Origin: a virus | Length of the DNA stretch: 35,260 nucleotides | Direction: 5' to 3' (one strand) | IMG/VR virus record: IMGVR_UViG_3300017971_000549 | Location: 1-35,260 of that record | Shown: positions 14,291-22,692 of the stretch, in pieces | How positions within the stretch are numbered: the stretch's first letter is position 1 | Layout of the letters: the number at the start of each line of letters is the position of its first letter | Translations under genes and position numbers: made by a program | Notes under the pieces: model-generated | The model's database searches: none | Told to the model about the DNA's origin: nothing | What the model saw: the letters and a program-made list of their open reading frames with translations, nothing else

Positions 14291-15084
14291 CAACGGACAT
14301 CCAGATACCCGACGTGCAGCGCATTCCTGTGGACGAGTTGGAGCCTACGTCTTCCAATCCCAACGAGATGAACTCCGAGGAATTCGACATGCTCGTGGAG
14401 AACATCCGCGAGAACGGCTTCATCGACTTTCCGCAGGTGGTGCCCATGACCGATGGTTCGTACAGGATCATCGGCGGGGAGCATCGTTGGCAGGCGGCCA
14501 AAGCGTTGGGTATGCCGGAGGTTCCTTGCGTAGTCCTTTCCGCCGAACGGTGGGAGGATCAAGATCTGCAGGAGTTCACGGTGGTGCGGCTGAATCAACT
14601 ACACGGCCGCACCAACCCTGAGAAGATGGTCGCGCTCTACCGCAAGATGGCGGCCAAGTACGGGGACAAGGCGCTGCGTCGGATGTTCGCCTACACGGAC
14701 AAGACGGGCTGGCAGAAGATCATCAAGCAGATGAAGAAGGGGATGAAGGCTGCCGGACTCCCGAAGACGGCGCAGGACAAGTTCGACAACGCGACGAAGG
14801 ACACCAAGTCGGTGAAGGACTTGGGCCATGTGCTCAACCATCTGTTTCACGAGTATGGCGACACGCTCGAGTACAGCTTCATGGTGTTCGACTTTGGCGG
14901 CAAGGAGCATCTGTACGTAGCTCTGAGCAAGAAGTCTAAGAAGGTGATGGATCGAGTGGTAGAGGTGTGCAGGAGCTGGGGTCGCGATCTCAACGAGGTG
15001 ATTGCCGAAGTAACAGGAAAGTGGCTTGAAAGAGCCGAGGAGCTAGAGCAGGAAGAGTTGGATGCGGAAGCGGACGCTAGCTGA
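14287..15084 (+). CDS. ParB/Srx-type nuclease domain protein
   Basis: The 265-residue protein begins at ATG 14287, overlapping the previous stop. Residues about 10-100 are a ParB N-terminal domain: IPVDELEPTSSNPNEM, LVENIRENGFIDFPQVV, and the signature GEHRWQAAKALG with the GEHR box. In free-standing phage ParB-like proteins this domain can be an NTPase or nuclease. The remaining 160 residues are helical and lack a recognised partition dimerisation domain. No ParA-like ATPase is visible in the window, so plasmid-type partition is not supported. Confidence 0.7.
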   Translation: MTTDIQIPDVQRIPVDELEPTSSNPNEMNSEEFDMLVENIRENGFIDFPQVVPMTDGSYRIIGGEHRWQAAKALGMPEVPCVVLSAERWEDQDLQEFTVVRLNQLHGRTNPEKMVALYRKMAAKYGDKALRRMFAYTDKTGWQKIIKQMKKGMKAAGLPKTAQDKFDNATKDTKSVKDLGHVLNHLFHEYGDTLEYSFMVFDFGGKEHLYVALSKKSKKVMDRVVEVCRSWGRDLNEVIAEVTGKWLERAEELEQEELDAEADAS

Positions 15085-15110
15085 CCCGATCTACCAACAT
15101 GTGGTAGCCT
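15081..15110 (+). promoter_or_regulatory. Sigma70-like promoter, weaker
   Basis: CTGACC (15081-15086), an 18-nt spacer ending in GTGG and TAGCCT (15105-15110) follow the pattern of the other promoters. Transcription would start near 15117. GGAGG at 15118-15122 then serves ATG 15127, so the leader would be about 10 nt. Confidence 0.4.
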
Positions 15111-15126
15111 TGCTCGCGGAGGCCAC

Positions 15127-15849
15127 ATGCGAACGCTACAGGAGAATATCAACGCGGCCCGGTATCTTCTGACCGAGGCCAACTTGGTAAGAGTGCCCGC
15201 GGTTGGCGTAGCCAACCAGTGGCGCGACTGCGTGAGAATGGGCGATGAGTACCTGTCGCTCATGACGGACGCCGCTTCGGCGGCGGCCCGTGCGGCTAAG
15301 GCTGAAGATCCTCTAACGGCGCGGAGAGCTAACGCTGACGTCTCGAGCGAGATGCGGAAGTTCCTGCCGCTGACCGAGAAGTTCTACGGTGCACATCGCA
15401 CAGGCATGACGTTCTTGGAAGAGGTCGGAAAGCTGTTCAACAACAAGGCGTATCGCAAGTGGCCGAAGGCAAACAAGCTGGCGGCGCTGTCCAACATGAC
15501 CGATGACGAGGTGCGTAAGGAGCTGGAGAAAGCCACCAAGGACGCGCTGAAGAAGTGGCGCGCGATGCTGGAGACCGGAGCATCGGCGTCCCGGAGGTTC
15601 CGAGAGGCGGCGAAGATGAGGGAAACTCCCACCAAGGAGTACGTCGATTCGCTCATCGAGGAGGGCTTAGACTTTCGGGATGAGGTTGGGATAACGGTCT
15701 ACGCCAGGACGAACGGCATTGTCCGTCGCGTCGTGGAGCTATCAAACCGCGCGTGGGAAGCCATGGCGCTGGAGAGTCGTCTGCAGGAGTCTGCTGCTTT
15801 GGTTTGGGATCCTCCGTGGAAAGACGAGATTCCGGGCGAGTTGCTCTAA
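15127..15849 (+). CDS. Hypothetical helical protein
   Basis: The 240-residue product is predominantly alpha-helical and Ala/Lys/Glu-rich (ARRANADVSSEMRKFLPL, DDEVRKELEKATKDALKKW). It has no signal peptide or membrane segment and I do not recognise a family. GGAGG sits 4 nt before the ATG. It directly precedes the giant repeat/kinase coding region at 11 nt and shares its helical, charged character, so it may belong to the same virion or internal-protein unit, which is inference. Confidence 0.65.
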   Translation: MRTLQENINAARYLLTEANLVRVPAVGVANQWRDCVRMGDEYLSLMTDAASAAARAAKAEDPLTARRANADVSSEMRKFLPLTEKFYGAHRTGMTFLEEVGKLFNNKAYRKWPKANKLAALSNMTDDEVRKELEKATKDALKKWRAMLETGASASRRFREAAKMRETPTKEYVDSLIEEGLDFRDEVGITVYARTNGIVRRVVELSNRAWEAMALESRLQESAALVWDPPWKDEIPGELL

Positions 15850-15860
15850 GGGAGTTTGGC

Positions 15861-18800
15861 ATGTTCTTTGGTCGTCCTGCTGGTATTGATATCTGGAAGC
15901 GAATCGGGCTGCTGATCGAGTCCGATAAGTATGTGACTGAGGTCAAGGTTGTCGGCGTCAAGTCGGACAAGGTCTACGTTTGGAAGCAGCCCCCGGGTAA
16001 GGATGCGTTCATCACGAAGATCTCCCCCAAGGCTTTGGCCAAGAAACAGCACGCGCCCTACCTGATTGATCCTCCGGAGGGCACAGAGGACGAGCTGCCC
16101 GCGGTCGGCGACGTTGGCGACCCGGCGGAGTTTTCGGGCGACATCAAGGACATCAAGCCAGTCGGCGGGGCTACCGAGGTCCCGATGATGACGACGTGGC
16201 TCCCGTCCGTGAAGATGAAGAACCTGGCCAAGGAGATCAAGGCTAAGGGGCTCAAGCCGCAGGATACCTTCTCGACAGCTCTCGCCACAGGCGAGCCGCT
16301 ACCGAAGACCTTCCCCGAGCCGGTCGGGTTGGACAAGCTACCCAAGGCGGACGAGCCTCCTACGCCGCCAGAGGAGCCTGTAGAGCCGCCCGTAGAGCCG
16401 GAGGTACCCGAACCCGTACCCGAGCCCGAAAAGCCACCAGAGGCGGAGCCAGCGCTCAGCGATGAGGCGGTAAAGAAGGCCATCAAGGATCAGGACTGGG
16501 CCTTCCTCGGTCAGGCTGTTTTCCAGGACAAGCTATCCAAAGAGCAGGCCACGTGGCTGATCGCCGACATCGACGACGCCGAGATGTTCCAGGACTGGGA
16601 GCGCGCGATAGCTCTATCCAAGCTCGTGCTGAGCTACTCGGAGAAGAACGCCGCCGGCTTCGTGCCGCACTGGAAGGCGATGGTGGACTTCTACGAGAAG
16701 AAGCTCGCCAACAGCCTGAGCGACGAGCAGGTGAAGGAGGCTCTGGGAGCTTTCAAGGCGGAGGCTTTGGCAGGTAAAGAGCTGACCGACGCCCAGCTCC
16801 AGCTGGTTGTTGATGAAGCGTTCAAGGCGGAAGCTCTGGCCACGGTGCCCAACTTGGATTGGGCTGCGGAGCTGTGCGAGATCGTAGCCGCGTGGCACGC
16901 CAAGAAGGGCTCCGAGAACGAGGTGACCACGTCGTGGGCCAAGCAGGCGGAGGACTACAAGAAGAAGGCCAAGAAAGCTGCGGCGGACAAAGCGACGGAG
17001 AAGATCAACAAGAACATCAAGATCATCAAGGAGAAGATCAACGAGAAGCCAGTCAAGGACGTTAAGCTGTGGGCTGGTTGGGTGGTGTCTAAGGCCGATG
17101 CTTTCAACGACGTGCAGGTAGTTGCGCTTGGACAGGTGTACGACGTTTTGACGGGCAAGTGGGTGGACGACACCAAGGACGAAGAGCAAATCGAGAGGAT
17201 GAAGCTCTGGCTGAACGCCATGATCGCCCTACACAAGTCTCGCGGGAACGCCTCCGCCGCGTCTACGTGGGAAGCCATGCTGCAGTCTTTCGAGGCTGAG
17301 GTAGAGCCAGATCCGGAGACGGTCACCGACGAGGAAATCACGAAGGCCGATGCGGACGGGGACTTCCCTTGGTTCGTGGCGAAGGCTCGAGCCTTCACTC
17401 TCAAGCAGCTGCAGCGCGTTCAGGATCTTATCCACTTCATTCCTATCGGGAACGGAGAGTTGGATAAGGCGCTTAAAGGAGCTGCAACGCTGCTAGCCGT
17501 TACGAAGGCGCGTCTAGACGATCCAAAGCTTCCTGTAGATCTAGCTCCGCCGTACTGGCATAACGCCATCGACAACGTCAACGAGATGAAGCAGTTCCAG
17601 GCGCTCTTTGACGAGAACGTTGACGATGCGGACTGGGTGTTGACTCATGCTGAGGAGCTGCAGACCGGGCAGCTGCCAATGATCAACGATAAGTTTGTGG
17701 CAGCGGAGCAAGCGGAGGAGTGGACCAAGGCATCCAAGTATGCTTTCGCTCTGGCACAAGCTCACGAGGATCGAGGCAACTACTCCGCGGCCGACTATTG
17801 GAGAGACGAGGGCAAGAAGTACGAGGCGAAGGCTACTCAGGAGGCGGTAGGTGTTAAGCCTGCGGCAGGTCCCGAGCTTGAGCTACCCGAGGGTCCGTTG
17901 GGCGGTCAGTCAGTAAAGGACGCCTGGAACGCGGGCAACTTTGCTTTGCTCCTGCAGGCCGCGGATGCGGGCAAGCTCGGGCTAAAGGGCCGGATGTTTC
18001 TGATCAACGAGGCTGTTGCCCAATCTCACGAAGGCAACTTCGATACAGCTTCCAAGACCGCGGAGGTGCTGCAGCGCCACTACGTTCACAAGGGTGAATC
18101 AGGCAAAGCTAGCGATTGGGGCTACAAGAAGGGGAAGTGGGAAGAGATGGCGAAGCTTCCTCCGGAGCTGGCGCCTACCTACGACAAGCTCTTGGAGGAG
18201 TTCAAGGACAGCCTATCCCCGCCGTGGACCGAGGCGGTAGCCAAGGCTAAGGAGATCGCAGCGCTATTTGCGAAGGTGGGTCAATCCGACAAGGAGCAGA
18301 AGTGGCTCAAGGCGGCGGACAGCTTTGCGAAGGACGCTGACAAGGAGGACTGGGAGAAGCTGGGTCCGCCTAGCATGTCCTTCGTGAAGTCGTCGCTGAA
18401 CACTGGAGCGGTCGACGCGCTGAAGCCCTACGCCGGCACTTTCACGTTCGATCAGCTGAAGCTCATCGAGCAGGAGTTCGTCGAAGCTTACACCTACGCG
18501 GAAGCGGCCAAGAAGTACGACGAAGACCTGTGGACTTTCCCGCTGGCCGTACCCGAGTTGATGGCCGCTCACTACACGAAGACGTTCTCGGCGACGGGCA
18601 ACACCCTCGACAAGGCGATGATCGAGGACTGGGAGAAGCGGAAGGACAAGGTTCTAGCCGCGCAGAAGAAGCAGAAGGAAGCGAAGCCATCGGGGGAGGT
18701 AGGATACGAAGACGAAAAGCAGGAGCTGCTGGAGAAGCTCGCCGAGGCCACTCAGGAGGGCAAGGAAAACTGGGCGGAAGCCGCGGACGCCGCCAAGGCT

Positions 18801-19541
18801 CTGGCGGACCTTTGCGACATGTACGCGCTCGACACCGAGAAGAAGCACTGGGAGGACGACTACGCCGAGTTTTCAGCGAAGGCGCTTGCTGCGGCCACGT
18901 CGCCCGAGCCTGAGCCCGAGAAGCCTGAGCCGCCGACTTCTACAGTGGACGAGATGAAGGCCAAGGGCGTTGCTGTGATGCCGTGGCAGCCGAAGATGCC
19001 GAAGGGTGGCAAGTGTCCCACGTTCGCGCAGGCCAACAGTATGCGGAAGGACCTCGGGCTGGAGCCCGACGAGTTCGTCATCTCGGTCACCAACGAGATC
19101 ATGAAGATCGTAGATCTCGAGGAGCATGAGTACGTCAATCCCAACAACGGTGTGGTGTGTAAGGCGTTCAAGCAGGTCAAGGCCAAGAAGTGGAACGTCA
19201 TCGAGACGGGCAAGACACTCGATGACGAGGAGCTGACAGCTCCTCGTCCAACCCGCTGCCTGAGTCTCCTCTACCTCCAGCGCCTCCGCCGCCAGCACAG
19301 AAGCCGGCCAAGAACGCAGCCGAGGTGCTCGCGGAGATCCCCCTCCCGAAGGACTTCCCGAAGCCTGACGAGCTTACTCTCGAGGGCAGCGGCAGTAGCA
19401 TGGGCGGAGCCGGCACCAAGACTATCTGGGTCGACAAGAACGGCAAGAAGTGGATCCATAAGGAGGCCTACACCAAGGGGGCCGGAGTCGGAACACCTAA
19501 GCCCTTCAGCGTCGTTGCTCAGCAGGTGTGGTCCGAGCTAG
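15861..19541 (+). CDS. Giant alpha-helical repeat protein (N-terminal part of a frameshifted gene)
   Basis: ATG 15861 has AGGGAG at 6 nt and is preferred over upstream ATG 15753, which lies inside the previous gene. Residues about 1-75 form a small beta-rich domain (KVVGVKSDKVYVWKQPPGKD). Residues about 155-195 are a Pro/Glu-rich linker. After that, repeats of about 60-110 residues each end in a W-x(3)-A-x(2)-[FY] type helix: HWKAMVDFYEKK, SWAKQAEDYKKK, TWEAMLQSFEAE, YWRDEGKKYEAK, KWLKAADSFAKD, HWEDDYAEFSAK and others. This resembles TPR-like solenoids, but the motif is not one I recognise. Past about 19241 the frame becomes Arg/Ser-rich nonsense, and coding character moves to the -1 frame, where the kinase region continues. 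Confidence 0.7.
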   Translation: MFFGRPAGIDIWKRIGLLIESDKYVTEVKVVGVKSDKVYVWKQPPGKDAFITKISPKALAKKQHAPYLIDPPEGTEDELPAVGDVGDPAEFSGDIKDIKPVGGATEVPMMTTWLPSVKMKNLAKEIKAKGLKPQDTFSTALATGEPLPKTFPEPVGLDKLPKADEPPTPPEEPVEPPVEPEVPEPVPEPEKPPEAEPALSDEAVKKAIKDQDWAFLGQAVFQDKLSKEQATWLIADIDDAEMFQDWERAIALSKLVLSYSEKNAAGFVPHWKAMVDFYEKKLANSLSDEQVKEALGAFKAEALAGKELTDAQLQLVVDEAFKAEALATVPNLDWAAELCEIVAAWHAKKGSENEVTTSWAKQAEDYKKKAKKAAADKATEKINKNIKIIKEKINEKPVKDVKLWAGWVVSKADAFNDVQVVALGQVYDVLTGKWVDDTKDEEQIERMKLWLNAMIALHKSRGNASAASTWEAMLQSFEAEVEPDPETVTDEEITKADADGDFPWFVAKARAFTLKQLQRVQDLIHFIPIGNGELDKALKGAATLLAVTKARLDDPKLPVDLAPPYWHNAIDNVNEMKQFQALFDENVDDADWVLTHAEELQTGQLPMINDKFVAAEQAEEWTKASKYAFALAQAHEDRGNYSAADYWRDEGKKYEAKATQEAVGVKPAAGPELELPEGPLGGQSVKDAWNAGNFALLLQAADAGKLGLKGRMFLINEAVAQSHEGNFDTASKTAEVLQRHYVHKGESGKASDWGYKKGKWEEMAKLPPELAPTYDKLLEEFKDSLSPPWTEAVAKAKEIAALFAKVGQSDKEQKWLKAADSFAKDADKEDWEKLGPPSMSFVKSSLNTGAVDALKPYAGTFTFDQLKLIEQEFVEAYTYAEAAKKYDEDLWTFPLAVPELMAAHYTKTFSATGNTLDKAMIEDWEKRKDKVLAAQKKQKEAKPSGEVGYEDEKQELLEKLAEATQEGKENWAEAADAAKALADLCDMYALDTEKKHWEDDYAEFSAKALAAATSPEPEPEKPEPPTSTVDEMKAKGVAVMPWQPKMPKGGKCPTFAQANSMRKDLGLEPDEFVISVTNEIMKIVDLEEHEYVNPNNGVVCKAFKQVKAKKWNVIETGKTLDDEELTAPRPTRCLSLLYLQRLRRQHRSRPRTQPRCSRRSPSRRTSRSLTSLLSRAAAVAWAEPAPRLSGSTRTARSGSIRRPTPRGPESEHLSPSASLLSRCGPS
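19224..19248 (+). repeat. Perfect 11-bp hairpin at the reading-frame switch
   Basis: GACGAGGAGCT (19224-19234), loop GAC, and AGCTCCTCGTC (19238-19248) form a perfect inverted repeat. The -1 frame is closed by TGA at 19223-19225 just upstream, so the frame change must happen inside or just after this hairpin. No X-XXY-YYZ slippery heptamer is visible in the right place. Confidence 0.8.
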
Positions 19542-22162
19542 CGCAGAAGATCTACGGCGAGCACATTCCTGTGGCTTCGATGAAGCTGCAAGGGAAGATC
19601 GGAACGCTTCAGCCGTTGCTCGAGCTGGACGACGACATGCCCGATCTGGAGAATCATCTGGATCCGTCGAAGCTGTCTCCCGAGGATCGAGAGACCATCG
19701 TCAAGGAGCAGGTGCTCGACTGGATGACGTCGCAGCACGACTCCCACGACCGCAATTGGATCAAGACGAAGGACGGCAAGCTGCTCTCCATCGATAAGGA
19801 GCAGGGCTTCCTCTTCTTCGCTAAGAAGTCCCATACCACCGGAGAGTGGGAGTTCGGCCAGGACAAGTTGGACATCAACTACGTCCCCAACTCTGGCGAG
19901 GTGCCCTACGTCAACAGGGTCTGGAAGGGCTGGATCAACGGCGACTTCGATCTCGACCCGAAGGTGCTGGAAGAGGTTCTGAACAAGATCCAGGACATTC
20001 CGATGGCGGAGTACATCGCCATGATTCGACCCTACGCTGAGACGTTGTGGCCTGGCAAACCGAAGCTGCAGAAGACCTTCTTGGAGACCGCTCGACGGCG
20101 CAAGCTAGATCTCCGAAAGGACTTCGAGGGCTTCTTGACGATGGTGTATCGCAAGAAGACGGGCTCGGACGGCAACTTCACGTTCGCCAAGGGATGGTCT
20201 GGCGCGACTCCGGATCCAGCAGGCCCGAAGGTCATCAAGAAGAAGCTGTCGGCTGACCAGTACCTGACCAAGCTGGGCAACGACTCAGGGGCTACAGCGA
20301 AGACTGTGCCCTACAAGAACTTCGACACGGGCAAGATGGAGCCCGACAAGATCACTCTGAAGCTTGCGGGGTCCGTGCCTAATGCGATCGACAAGCTCAA
20401 GAAGCTGGCGGGCGAGTTAGGGCTCGATGTCATCGGTGCGGTGAACGGTCCGCACTACGCTATGATCTTCGTCAACACAGCGAGCTGGAAGGCAGCATCG
20501 ATAGAGTTTGAGGAGATCGAAAAGCCCGAGCCTATCAAGGGTGGCGTTGCTCCCACGCCTGCGAAGCCTCAGTACTTCCCGGACGACCACCAACACCCCG
20601 AGGCCACGCCCAATGCAGAGGACTTGGACAAGATCCAAACTACACCTCTAGGCCGGCAGGGCAAGCGCTACGAGTCGGACGGGACTGCGGTCGAGGGGTC
20701 CACCATGCGCGCCAAGAAGTGGCAGGACTCGAAAGGGGTGTACTACCACTTCAACTTCAAGCTTCGTCCGCAGGTGTGGCAGCAGTTCATCACGGGCGGC
20801 AAATCCAAGTACTACGCTATGCCTGTAGGCAACTTCGACGACTCCTTAGGATCGTACGTCAAGCAGGGTACGGCCAACTTGGGGAGCACGTCGTGTCGCT
20901 ACTGGAAGGTCGGCGACTCAGAGGTATATCTGTCTTCCGCGAAGCGCGTGGAGGACGTGGAGTACACGGTCGAGAAGGACCACTACGGCGATGTTCCTAA
21001 GTGGAAGGATATTGCCGCTATGAATCTCACCCACGGGAAGAACGCGGCGTCTGAGAAGGCGCTTCGTGTAGCCAACAGGATGCTCAAAGGGCAGCCCGAG
21101 CTGGGGCAGACGATCAAGTACCCCGGTTTTTGGACGTGCGAGAACTTCAGCTACATTGGGATGGTCTGGGCGCACATACGACCTGCTCCGGGCGAGACGC
21201 CGAAGGAGGCTTTAGCGAAGGCGCTGAACGCTGTGCAACCTGGCCTAGCTGGCGAGGTGCTGCGGAACGCTACGGATGAAGAGAAGGAGCTTAGGCGCCT
21301 CGGTCAAATCCTTTGGTCGGTTGATCCGCAGATGGCCGACGCTATCTCGACGTCCTACTACAGCACGCCCGAGGACGAAGACCTACGTACCCCCGAGATG
21401 ATGAGGCAGTTCATCCAAAAGGCTGGGCTGGGCGCGGCCGAGGAAAACGTAACGCTCGAGGAAGTTTTCCCGGGCTACTCGTCCTACGTGGAAAAGGGAC
21501 GGCTGAAGCGAATGCAAGACAACGGCTATCGCTATTCGGTTCAGGGCATTGGTCCGGAGTACATCGTCTCTATTGTCACGACAGGGCTGCTCGGGATCAG
21601 CGAACGCACAGAGTATGCTGTCGGCAAGCCTAACGAAGACATCGGCATTTCCGAGACGGCGGACGTCCGGTCGGGATCGGCTGACGGAGCGCTCAGCTAC
21701 ATGGTTCCCGAGGCCAAGTTTCACTTGGACTTTGGCGCGGACTACCCCAAGTGCGCGGGGCAGCCCTTCGCGAAGGGAACGCAGGCGATCATTCATCCGA
21801 AGGAGATAGAGCGTCTGGACGTATATCACCTGTGGGGAGACAGTTACGGGACCACAGATCCGGACGGTAGTTGTGGTGCGAAGTGGGTCGGGAGGCAGCC
21901 CTTGGAGAAAGCCATCAAGAAGATGGGATCTAACTTCGGCACGAACGAGACTTCATTCCGTCGCGGAGTGCCCCCGCAGAGCATTCTGCGGATTACTACC
22001 AGTGATGAGTACAAGAGGAAGCAGATGATCAGCTCCCTTTTGGGTGCGGACATTGTGGAGGTCAACGGCGTTCCTGTGGAGGACTTCATCGTGGTTGAGC
22101 AAAACATGGGCGAGGTCTACAGGAAGTACGTTGAGCCGTTTTTGATGGAGGCTAAGGAGTAG
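19325..22162 (+). CDS. PI3/PI4- or HipA-like kinase domain protein (C-terminal part of a frameshifted gene)
   Basis: The frame is open from 19226. The first possible start is GTG 19325, with no ribosome binding site, which suggests that this is really the continuation of the preceding gene. A proline-rich linker comes first. The kinase-like core has GKKWIHKEAY (possible ATP-binding Lys), a catalytic loop HDSHDRNW (19736-19759) and LSIDKEQG with the metal-binding Asp at 19793, the pattern of PI3/PI4-kinase and HipA-like folds. About 600 further residues are unassigned, with conspicuous Cys/Trp segments and ISETADVRSGSADGALSY. Targets could be proteins or lipids; nothing in the sequence decides. 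If joined to the upstream part, the product would have about 2,100 residues. Confidence 0.7.
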   Translation: MLAEIPLPKDFPKPDELTLEGSGSSMGGAGTKTIWVDKNGKKWIHKEAYTKGAGVGTPKPFSVVAQQVWSELAQKIYGEHIPVASMKLQGKIGTLQPLLELDDDMPDLENHLDPSKLSPEDRETIVKEQVLDWMTSQHDSHDRNWIKTKDGKLLSIDKEQGFLFFAKKSHTTGEWEFGQDKLDINYVPNSGEVPYVNRVWKGWINGDFDLDPKVLEEVLNKIQDIPMAEYIAMIRPYAETLWPGKPKLQKTFLETARRRKLDLRKDFEGFLTMVYRKKTGSDGNFTFAKGWSGATPDPAGPKVIKKKLSADQYLTKLGNDSGATAKTVPYKNFDTGKMEPDKITLKLAGSVPNAIDKLKKLAGELGLDVIGAVNGPHYAMIFVNTASWKAASIEFEEIEKPEPIKGGVAPTPAKPQYFPDDHQHPEATPNAEDLDKIQTTPLGRQGKRYESDGTAVEGSTMRAKKWQDSKGVYYHFNFKLRPQVWQQFITGGKSKYYAMPVGNFDDSLGSYVKQGTANLGSTSCRYWKVGDSEVYLSSAKRVEDVEYTVEKDHYGDVPKWKDIAAMNLTHGKNAASEKALRVANRMLKGQPELGQTIKYPGFWTCENFSYIGMVWAHIRPAPGETPKEALAKALNAVQPGLAGEVLRNATDEEKELRRLGQILWSVDPQMADAISTSYYSTPEDEDLRTPEMMRQFIQKAGLGAAEENVTLEEVFPGYSSYVEKGRLKRMQDNGYRYSVQGIGPEYIVSIVTTGLLGISERTEYAVGKPNEDIGISETADVRSGSADGALSYMVPEAKFHLDFGADYPKCAGQPFAKGTQAIIHPKEIERLDVYHLWGDSYGTTDPDGSCGAKWVGRQPLEKAIKKMGSNFGTNETSFRRGVPPQSILRITTSDEYKRKQMISSLLGADIVEVNGVPVEDFIVVEQNMGEVYRKYVEPFLMEAKE

Positions 22163-22163
22163 G

Positions 22164-22565
22164 ATGAGCTTTGAATTTCGGACGGTATACGCGTACTGGT
22201 GGGACGGGAAGTTTTCGGACATCGCGGTTGGCGTGTTTCCAACTCCTCCGGAGCCTCCGGACGATCGCGAGGGCTTCCGGTGGTTAGTTCTCTCGAGAGG
22301 CTCGACGCCTGGACATTCGGCGCTTGGGGAGGTGGTGGAGAAGGAAAAGGGCGCGCTCGAGATACATTCCGATGTCGGTGTTTTTCGATTCGTGCCTCTC
22401 ACGCTAGAGCTGTGGAACGAACTGGCGGCGGAGGGCTCGGTGGTTTCTAAGCCTGGGTTGTTTTCTGACTACAACATGCTCTACAACACCATCGTCGAAA
22501 GTGTCCTACAGGACTGGTGGGTGGAGGCGCACGAGGCGTATCTCAAGCACGCTGGGAAAGCCTGA
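22164..22565 (+). CDS. Hypothetical 133-residue protein
   Basis: ATG 22164 follows the kinase stop by 1 nt, with AAGGAG upstream (within the kinase gene's last codons). The product is a mixed alpha/beta protein (FEFRTVYAYWWDGKFSDIAVG; FRWLVLSRGS) with an acidic middle and a helical C-terminus (WVEAHEAYLKHAGKA). No family is recognised. It is the last gene of this unit; the 127 nt that follow contain an inverted repeat and a strong promoter. Confidence 0.6.
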   Translation: MSFEFRTVYAYWWDGKFSDIAVGVFPTPPEPPDDREGFRWLVLSRGSTPGHSALGEVVEKEKGALEIHSDVGVFRFVPLTLELWNELAAEGSVVSKPGLFSDYNMLYNTIVESVLQDWWVEAHEAYLKHAGKA

Positions 22566-22593
22566 GATCTTTCTCGCAGCAATCGCAAGATCT
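22565..22593. repeat. Inverted repeat upstream of a strong promoter
   Basis: AGATCTT (22565-22571) and AAGATCT (22587-22593) are perfect complements separated by 15 nt, ending 4 nt before the -35 box of the promoter at 22598. No U-run follows, so it is more likely a protein-binding site than a terminator. Confidence 0.35.
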
Positions 22594-22597
22594 TCGC

Positions 22598-22626
22598 TTG
22601 ACAATCGAATACCGAGTTGCTACGAT
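22598..22626 (+). promoter_or_regulatory. Strong sigma70-like promoter for the histone-like gene and polymerase
   Basis: A perfect TTGACA (22598-22603), a 17-nt spacer and TACGAT (22621-22626) are present. Transcription should start near 22633, two bases before a leader hairpin, and run through the histone-like gene into the polymerase. Confidence 0.7.
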
Positions 22627-22634
22627 GGTGTTGT

Positions 22635-22667
22635 GGGCTTAGATCGGTGTGACACGATCTAGAGCCC
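22635..22667 (+). promoter_or_regulatory. 5'-terminal leader hairpin
   Basis: GGGCT (22635-22639) pairs with AGCCC (22663-22667), and AGATCG (22641-22646) with CGATCT (22655-22660). It begins within two bases of the predicted transcription start. No U-tract follows, so it may stabilise the mRNA 5' end or bind a regulator. Confidence 0.45.
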
Positions 22668-22692
22668 TCTAAGAGCTGTAGGAGAGGACCCG

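Noticed and set aside
15753-15860. Upstream ATG for the giant repeat gene
   Set aside because: It would read through the end of the previous gene in a Cys/Ser-rich, unrelated sequence; ATG 15861 has a well-placed AGGGAG.
19203-19250. Classical -1 programmed frameshift signal
   Set aside because: No slippery heptamer in the proper phase lies 5-9 nt before the hairpin, and the -1 frame has a stop at 19223, so a slip upstream of the hairpin would terminate at once.
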